A stretch of 64,000 nt of DNA. Source: Isoetes taiwanensis. Taxonomy: Eukaryota > Streptophyta > Lycopodiopsida > Isoetales > Isoetaceae. The stretch lies in NCBI GenBank assembly GCA_021234155.1, contig JAJEKV010000012.1:2823638-2887637 (forward strand), in the 5' to 3' direction. A model generated the notes under the pieces. It had not been told where the DNA came from. It did no database searches and was given only the letters and a program-made list of their open reading frames with translations. Positions 57,823-64,000 of this stretch are shown piece after piece. Positions within the stretch are counted from its first letter, which is position 1. The number at the start of each line of letters is the position of its first letter. The position numbers and the translations under genes are program-made.

Positions 57823-57858
57823 AGGGAGGGAGGGAGGGAGGGAGGGAGGGAGGGAGGG
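57823..57858 (+). repeat. (GGGA)n tract, possible G-quadruplex
   Basis: Eight or nine consecutive GGGA units flanked by GA repeats. Runs of three G with one-base loops are the classic G-quadruplex pattern. AATGA pentamers follow it. Confidence 0.8.
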
Positions 57859-57867
57859 AGAGAGAAA

Positions 57868-58293
57868 TGAAATGAAATGATTGAAATGAAATGATACTTA
57901 TGGTCTATGAGACCATCAGGTCTAGAAGACATATCAACATGTACAATTCTCTATTTCAATACTGCTTTCCTCTCCCTCCTCATCCATATATATATTTAAT
58001 AATTGTTTATAATTTTTTATACACAATTCTCTCATCTTCATGACATCAATCAAATAGTTACATACATTATCCATTGGTAGATTGAAGAAACCGTGTAACG
58101 AGACCCCTTGTGGTATTTCAAATCTTCGGCGCAGATTTTGATATGCTGGAAATCTCAATATTAGGTGTTCCTCATTAGGTGTATGTGCTGTAGGACAGAC
58201 AGGCTTTCGTCCATGCCATTCTACAATAGACCATATTTTCACATTGCGCATGCTTATTGAACATAGTCGAAGTTTGAAACAAGACCTCTATAT
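57868..58293 (-). mobile_element. LINE fragment F (3' end), minus strand
   Basis: The minus strand encodes the end of LINE ORF2: RKPVCPTAHTPNEEHLILRFPAYQNLRRRF, the Cys-rich motif region, to a stop at 57,934. A perfect 7-bp hairpin (ATGGTCT-ATG-AGACCAT, 57,900-57,916) follows, then a tail of ATTTC pentamers (57,899-57,868). The tail and 3' layout resemble the neighbouring LINE with ATTCT pentamers. Confidence 0.65.
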
Positions 58294-58297
58294 ATGC

Positions 58298-59945
58298 TTT
58301 GTGGATTTTACTTTTGCTTTTGATACAAGACCACCCGAGCTTCTTTTGGCGGCCAATACAGTGCACTGGGTTCCACAAGATCCTCAAAATGCAGTTTATC
58401 GGCTCTATGAAAGGGGTTTTTAAGCTAAATTTACTCAAATCACTAGCAATATTGAGTTCGCCTGGGGTTGCCCTTTATCTCCTACACTCTTTGGCTTGTA
58501 CATTGATCAATTGGAAGAATGGCTTGATAATCATGGCGGCGGAGGTCCACATTTGGCACACTATATCATTAGGCAAACTATGTATCTTGATGATGTTTCA
58601 CTCGCACATACCGCTGCTAGTATGCGGCATATTTACATGCTCAAGCCGCGCTTTCGAGAACACGTCTGCGGTTAATCTCCAAAAAGACCAAGCTTTTGGT
58701 AGTTCAATCTTCGGCAATGTTCCCACTATGCACTATGATAGCCGCCGGGTTGAAGTTGTAGATAGCTACAAGTATCTTGGTGTAGAATTCTGAAGAACAC
58801 ACTTTGGGAACAAAGTATTACCAAGCAAATTGGCTGCTGGATGGAGAGCACTCTATGCAATGCAAAACAATTGTTTTTTGGCGCGAGAAATTCATGATTG
58901 GCCACGAAAGCTCACTTGTCTCGGGCTTTGGTGAGAGCCTGCTTTAATCAGATGGTTCAAGTGTGGGGGCCCCATTAATAGTGCTAGTGCTTGGGAGAGC
59001 TTGAGCCGGTGCAAAGGTCCTTTCTCACTTACAACCTTGAGTTAAAACAACGGTGCCCTATGCTATTCTTTTACAAGAGACATGTTTTTTGCCTCTTCAA
59101 CATTCCGCCATGAAGCCATCTCCACTATATCCAAGGGTGCACCACATGGATGATGTTAGGTATTCTGTTCTTTTGCACTTACCATGGCTGAATCTCCTCA
59201 ACATTTGAAACGATGTTGGAAAGAGGGAAAGAGCATTGCACTACATGGTTTGTCCGGTTGAACGGGGCAACCTTATAATCGCCTCGATGCTTGCCGAGGC
59301 CTTCGATCCCCGAAGCTTTTGCAACAATATCTCAATGGTCGCTTTTTCTCAAAAGATATGGGACGCAGCTTTTGGCCCAAGTGAAAATTGGTCATTATCA
59401 TGCACACATAAATCCCATCTTGCACTGTGGCCCCAAGCTTATTTGCTTGCTTCATTGTCCAGGAACAAGCTTGTAGCTATTGCATCAATTCGCATTGTGG
59501 TCCCACGAAAGCACGGATTGAGACAGGTAGATGGGAGCTGCCGCACTTGTCGCCAGAAGCGAGACTATGTACTTGTTGCCGCCATGTGTTATTGAAGATG
59601 AAAGCCATAATCTTCCGAGTTGCCCCGCTTTTTTGAGATAGTCCGAATCATTTTTTGACCTTAGCATTCCATTCCACGCTTCCACAACTTCTCAGAGCAC
59701 CATCTGTGCATGACTTGGCATTATACATATTTGAGGTTCTAGATAAACGTCTGCAATTACTGAGCCCTCAGTAGTCATTATCTCCGCTTGTCTAGTATCA
59801 TCATTACTGCAAAGGTTTTTCCCTTGAAAACCTTTCGAGGCAGGGGTTTTTTAATCCTAGTAGTAATGATTGTACTAGCCCATTGTATGGGTCCCATGAC
59901 CTATTGGTCTCCGTGGACGTTAAAAAATTTATTCTATTCTATTCT
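58298..59945 (+). mobile_element. LINE G, plus strand, 5'-truncated, with complete 3' end
   Basis: RT pieces: FVDFTFAFDT at 58,298, GCPLSPTLFGLYIDQLEEWL near 58,468-58,530, and YLDD active-site box near 58,581. An ORF2 end follows with a Cys-rich region near 59,540-59,620 and a stop near 59,775. The 3' UTR (59,786-59,926) holds the conserved core hairpin and ends in GGACGTTAAAAAA and ATTCT repeats (59,931-59,945). It is decayed by frameshifts. It is the only place where the core is joined to LINE coding sequence in the same orientation. Confidence 0.75.
59786..59945 (+). other. Structured 3' UTR of LINE G
   Basis: Core and arms as at 32,025-32,189. The inner UUCG tetraloop is closed by a U-A pair here (CCT-TTCG-AGG). 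The outer arms form 11 pairs. It is probably the site where the LINE reverse transcriptase grips its RNA, by analogy with 3' stem-loops known in other LINEs. Confidence 0.6.
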
Positions 59946-61335
59946 CATCTTCAATTTCATTTGCACCGCAGACCTTACATGTGCGTCTGCTCCTAGAAAA
60001 GTTCCCCCATCTCCCTACTTCTATGCCAAGATGGTGTGAGCTTAGGCGTAGCCGGCACACCAACCGTCTCTTATAACATGAAATTTTACTTCTCAAATGC
60101 AATGCTTCCTCTAGCTCAGGGTTTATTATGTTTCTATAGAATTCCATCTTAGATTCTGGATTCTGCCATAAAGCACGTTGTACTTTCCTTTCTATTCATT
60201 CCCTTAAATCTTTGATATCCTCTGGTATCTCGTCTAGTGACATACCCGCCATATTTACAAAGCCATTTTCCAATATCCTTAAACCACCCTTTTATCGTTA
60301 CTCTTTGATCATTTGCAAGTCTAGATAATCTATCCGTGTCCATGTCTCGTACCCTAATCACATATTTTAGTGTTTGATAAAGAGCTTCTGCTTCCAATGA
60401 CATTAAACCCCAAAAGCTATCATCATAGGGCATGGGGTCCGTGATTTTGACTCCTAACTCTCATCAATAAGAACTTTTTCTCAGATTTTTTCCACTCTTT
60501 TCCACATCTCAAGTGAAAGGCCCGGTCCCCATGCTTCACATCCATAGAGAATTACAATGACGTACCAATGTTTCATACAACATTTTTTCAAATTCAATCC
60601 ATAATATCCTTTTTTTTACATTTCCTCTTGCATTGCATATATAGAGCTTTAAGCCCCCAAGATTTGTTCTTCGTTGCAATCATTTTATTCCAATTATAGT
60701 TGTGATCCACTATAAGCCCAAGATACTTATATGTGTCACATATTTCAATTCTTGCTCATTATAGAAGAAATGAAAATCAAGGCCCTCATCCCAAAAACCG
60801 GAATCTTGGTTTTACTTAGGTTAACCTGCATGCTCATACGCTCACAAAATGAAGATAGCGCATTGATGTGTCTTTGCATGTCAGTTGCATTTCTAGCAAG
60901 AATTACAATATCATCTGCATACAATAAAAGTACCAGCACATACCCGGCAATTGTGGTGCCTGCCCCTGCATTTTTTTGCAACCATTCTTCTAGTTGATCA
61001 ATATAGATGCCGAATAATGTGGGAGAAAGTGGGCATCCCTGTTTAACCCCAATGTTGCTAATTGTTTCATCCCGACATTGGTCATACAAAGGGAGTGATA
61101 GGCATACCACTACTTTCTCATATAATGTTGCTACTGCATTCCTTAGCCTCTATTGGTACATTGATAGTACCCATATACTCCCAAATATTTTTCCTTCTTA
61201 GCATATCAAATGCTTTCGTGAGATGCAAAAAGCACCCTCTTAGTTTTTTTAACAGACTCAGTAACAACTCTAATGGTAACCAAGGGATCAAGAGTGGACT
61301 TTTTGGGCCTAAAACCCGCCTTGGCCCAATTACCC

Positions 61336-61340
<5 letters not shown>
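59946..61340 (-). mobile_element. LINE H, minus strand, truncated at both ends
   Basis: The minus strand reads KAGFRPKKSTLDPL (about 61,320), TKAFDMLRRKN (61,215), GCPLSPTLFGIYIDQLEEWL (61,045-60,985), YADDIVILA (active-site box, about 60,920) and RTCKVCGANEIEDE (about 60,000-59,965). It is the same family as LINE G. The 5' side is cut by the poly-A end of LINE I, and the 3' side by the tail of LINE G, which inserted into it or next to it. One 121-codon frame (61,110-60,745) is intact. Confidence 0.8.

Positions 61341-61366
<26 letters not shown>
61341..61366 (-). other. Poly-A tail of LINE I
   Basis: 26 consecutive T on the plus strand, marking the insertion point of LINE I into LINE H. Confidence 0.85.
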
Positions 61367-64000
61367 GAAGAACTGTGTCATCAATATATTAAAAGAATGG
61401 TAATGTTACAAAGCAAGTGAGGAGGAAGGAGAACTGCCCCAAAGAGACAGCGATACCTCGACACTCCACAACAAACTCATAGAAAAACTGCAACTCCACT
61501 GCTGTACAAACCGACCATCACCATCTACAACACCCAAGAAGTCCCGCCAAATGGAAAAAACTTCCGGCTTCTACTAATCCCGAACACCAGAAAAGCTTTG
61601 AAGCTTGTACCTGAGTCGAAATCGGAGAGGCAGCAGTCAAATCCCCGAAAAGATCCACAAACCGCCGCCGCCTAAATCAGCCACACCAACCAAGCCATGC
61701 ACAGATGCAAGGTTTGCTGCCGCAAGAGCTTACTCAAGCACCAGATACACATGAAGCAAAGAATCACCGGGTTAGTCAATCTCACCAAAACAGAGCCCTA
61801 CCCAATCCTGTGCAAAACGCGGAGAGCATAAAACCGCATAATGCCCACGCCAGCCTCAATGATGAAGGCCACAACAAGGGGCGCGTAGAGGGCTCACACC
61901 CCGCCTAAATCGACTCACAAGGGCATTCACCCTATACGTGCACACCACATGCCACGTGGCACCCTAACTTAACCTTCTCGTGGGGAAGTGAGCTCCATGT
62001 CCACGCCCAAACCGAAGCCATCGAGAACCCTAAGTTTGCAGAGACCACTTGCATGAAGGGGCTGAGTGTCATGAATAGCCAGCACCCGGTAACAAGACCG
62101 CACAAAACAAGAAGACACAACATCTGGATGAACCTTCCAAACCTGCACCACCACATCATCCTGAGGGACTATAGGTATGTGTAGCGGAATACTCCCCGCC
62201 ACTTGTTCCTAGATAGCTCCTCCACGCCCCTTGGCGAAAGCGGGCTCGAAGAACTTCCACAAAGCTAGGGCACCATCCCAATACCAATCCTCCAAGGTGA
62301 GCACCACCACTAGCCTCAAACGAACCTGCGTTCGAGCATGCATGGGCAGCCAAAGGCAAGTGCACAAGGGGTAGAGGAACCCACAAGAAAGGAGAGAAGA
62401 GTGGTCATAAACCGAGGCATAATCTAGCTGGAAGAGCACACGCGACATGATCCCAAGCCCGCAACACCCCCGAGGAGAAGGGGATGCATGTGGGAAAGGC
62501 CCGAGACCATACAACAGCGCCTGTGGCAACTCCACATGCAATGAGCGGCTTCCCAAAACGCCACACAATGGCGAAGAGATCTGCAACAACACAAGACCAC
62601 ACCAGGAGAAGATGCTCCATCCTACGAGTGCTCCAAACAAACTTGAGACCAACACCTCACTATGCAAAATACCAAATCCGAATGGCCAAGCCCCCATCCT
62701 CCCGGGCTAAGACACTTCCACCAAGCCACTTTAACAACCGCCCTTCATCATCCCCCGCCCCACACAAAATTTGAACAATCTTATCCAAAGCATGTATCTT
62801 ACCTTCAGGAGCTAACATCGCCAGATGTCAGATACACATGAGTACTACAAAGTAATCGACTTGGCAATAGTGATCCTACCCTCGCCATGGACAACTTGCT
62901 ACCCTTCCACCAATTGAGGTGTTTTACGCAATCCTGCAAAATCTCATCCCACACCCTCCCCATGGAAACATCCCTCCAAAGGAATACCCAACAGACTTAG
63001 TACACACATTACCACGGAAGCACCTTTCAAGGAATAGAGCCAAACAAGGGGAGGGGAGTCACCGATCCATAATGCGGAGCATTTACCCCAATTCGAAAGA
63101 ATGCCCGAGGCCAAGGAGAAAGTATCCAAAGAACCCTTCACATTCCAAGCAGATTCCTCTCTTCTGCCACCAAGAAGAGAAAAAGTATCATCGGGCGAAT
63201 CAAATAATCTGGCGGCTACCATCCCCGCATTCGAAGCCCATCCACCACCCCCTCCACTCTGCGCAGCCAAAACAATCGAGACAGGGGCCTCCGCCACAAT
63301 CGTAACAAAAATCCGCCAAAGGGCACCCCCCCGACGCACCCCTCCGCCTAAGGAGAAAAAGGCGGAGGGGTTCATCCCCGCACACCACCGTAGCCCGTGG
63401 CTGACCTATGCGGCTTCATGATCGTCTCTGTAAGCGTGGACCACGGCCCCAATGCTAACATCATGGCGGATACAAGAACTCCCAACGGACACTATCGTAA
63501 GCTTTGGCAAAGTCAAGCTTAAGATAGGCAATGCCTTGACTGTTGTTCTCGGCCCAATAAAGGCCCTCATAAGCTGCGGCAACATTAGTCAAAATGTTCC
63601 GCCCGGGAACAAACCTGCATCGCACCTTACTAATGGAAGAACTCAACACCGGCTTCAACTTCTCTGCCGGGCTTTGCAAATAATCTTGTACCTGAGAGGA
63701 CAACAAGGAGATAGGCCTCCAATCATTAATGGTAGAAGGTCGCTTAACCTTAGAATCAAGGAAATGCATCGCGTATTCAAGATCCTATCCATTTGAGAAG
63801 ACCGCAAAGAACTCAAGATACACCTCGGTATACGGACTCACCCAGCCCACTCCCAATAAGTCCGAAAGAACTCCACAGGGGATGCCATCCAGCCCAGGAC
63901 ATTTATCCTTGGCCATGCACATACATGCCTCCGCCAAATCCTCTCTGGAGAGCTCCTGCTCCAACCTTACACTGGATCCACCAGCGCGGGGGTTCTAGAT
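61341..64000 (-). mobile_element. LINE I (L1-like), minus strand, runs off the window
   Basis: A run of 26 T (61,341-61,366) on the plus strand is the poly-A tail of a minus-strand element. Upstream in its direction, ORF2 pieces are visible: CPGLDGIPCG near 63,890, NDWRPISLLSS then FVPGRNILTN and YLKLDFAKAYDSVRWEFL (63,769-63,461), SMAGRVTIAKSI-like near 62,880, and a GC-rich remainder. It is a different family from LINEs G and H (poly-A tail, L1-type RT). It is broken by stops, and the 5' end is outside the window. Confidence 0.75.

Noticed and set aside
61932-63375. Long overlapping open frames on both strands in GC-rich DNA
   Set aside because: Only the minus-strand LINE reading shows RT-related motifs; the others are shadows of its base composition.

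Overview
The window looks like nuclear DNA of a land plant. The evidence is split genes with GT-AG introns, a large P-class pentatricopeptide-repeat (PPR) gene and a PLS-type PPR relic, a nuclear-encoded mitochondrial ribosomal protein uS11, and dense Ty3/gypsy chromovirus, LINE and Helitron sequence. I cannot name the species. No operons, rRNA, intact tRNA or CRISPR array were seen.

Layout. 0.16-1.1 kb holds a broken PLS-class PPR relic (minus). 3.85-5.53 kb holds a five-exon ATP23 metalloprotease gene (minus). 6.2-11.05 kb is a decayed, 5'-truncated gypsy element (A) with its 3' LTR. 11.05-13.85 kb holds unidentified decayed coding sequence. 13.85-18.8 kb is a minus-strand gypsy element (C) with PBS, gag, protease, RT, RNase H and part of integrase. 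19.3-20.7 kb holds a relic of a TRM3/TARBP1-like tRNA 2'-O-methyltransferase gene. 22.2-22.7 kb is the C-terminal end of a PIF1-like helicase. 22.7-28.7 kb is a broken, multi-zinc-finger, possibly DDE-type gene of unknown family. 28.85-43.5 kb is a second gypsy element (D/E). It is interrupted by a minus-strand Helitron (30,237-34,060), a 438-bp TRIM (36,385-36,822) and a plus-strand Helitron ending at 41,827. 44.85-45.44 kb is a TIR element. 45.7-48.9 kb is a nine-exon signal-peptide-peptidase-like protease gene. 50.0-53.4 kb is a roughly 29-motif PPR gene (minus), head-to-head with mitochondrial uS11 (53.5-54.2 kb). 57.9-64 kb is a pile of nested LINEs.

How it fits together. Three of the four host genes, ATP23, uS11m and probably the PPR, concern organelles. 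ATP23 processes and assembles ATP-synthase subunits in the mitochondrial intermembrane space, uS11m is a mitoribosome component, and PPR proteins act on organelle RNA. ATP23 and uS11m both carry an AAACCCTAA telo-box within about 15 bases of the ATG. The PPR and uS11m genes share a 132-bp divergent promoter. The fourth gene is an intramembrane protease.

The most striking signal is a short conserved core, seen in four places at about 24.2, 25.6, 32.07 and 59.83 kb. It is flanked by complementary arms whose sequence differs between copies while pairing is kept, and it carries an inner tetraloop that swaps UUCG for GAAA. At 59.8 kb it lies in the 3' UTR of a LINE ending in (ATTCT)n, so it may be the RNA structure recognised by that LINE's reverse transcriptase. 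Several otherwise conserved reading frames are broken by single-base shifts, which may be assembly errors rather than real mutations.
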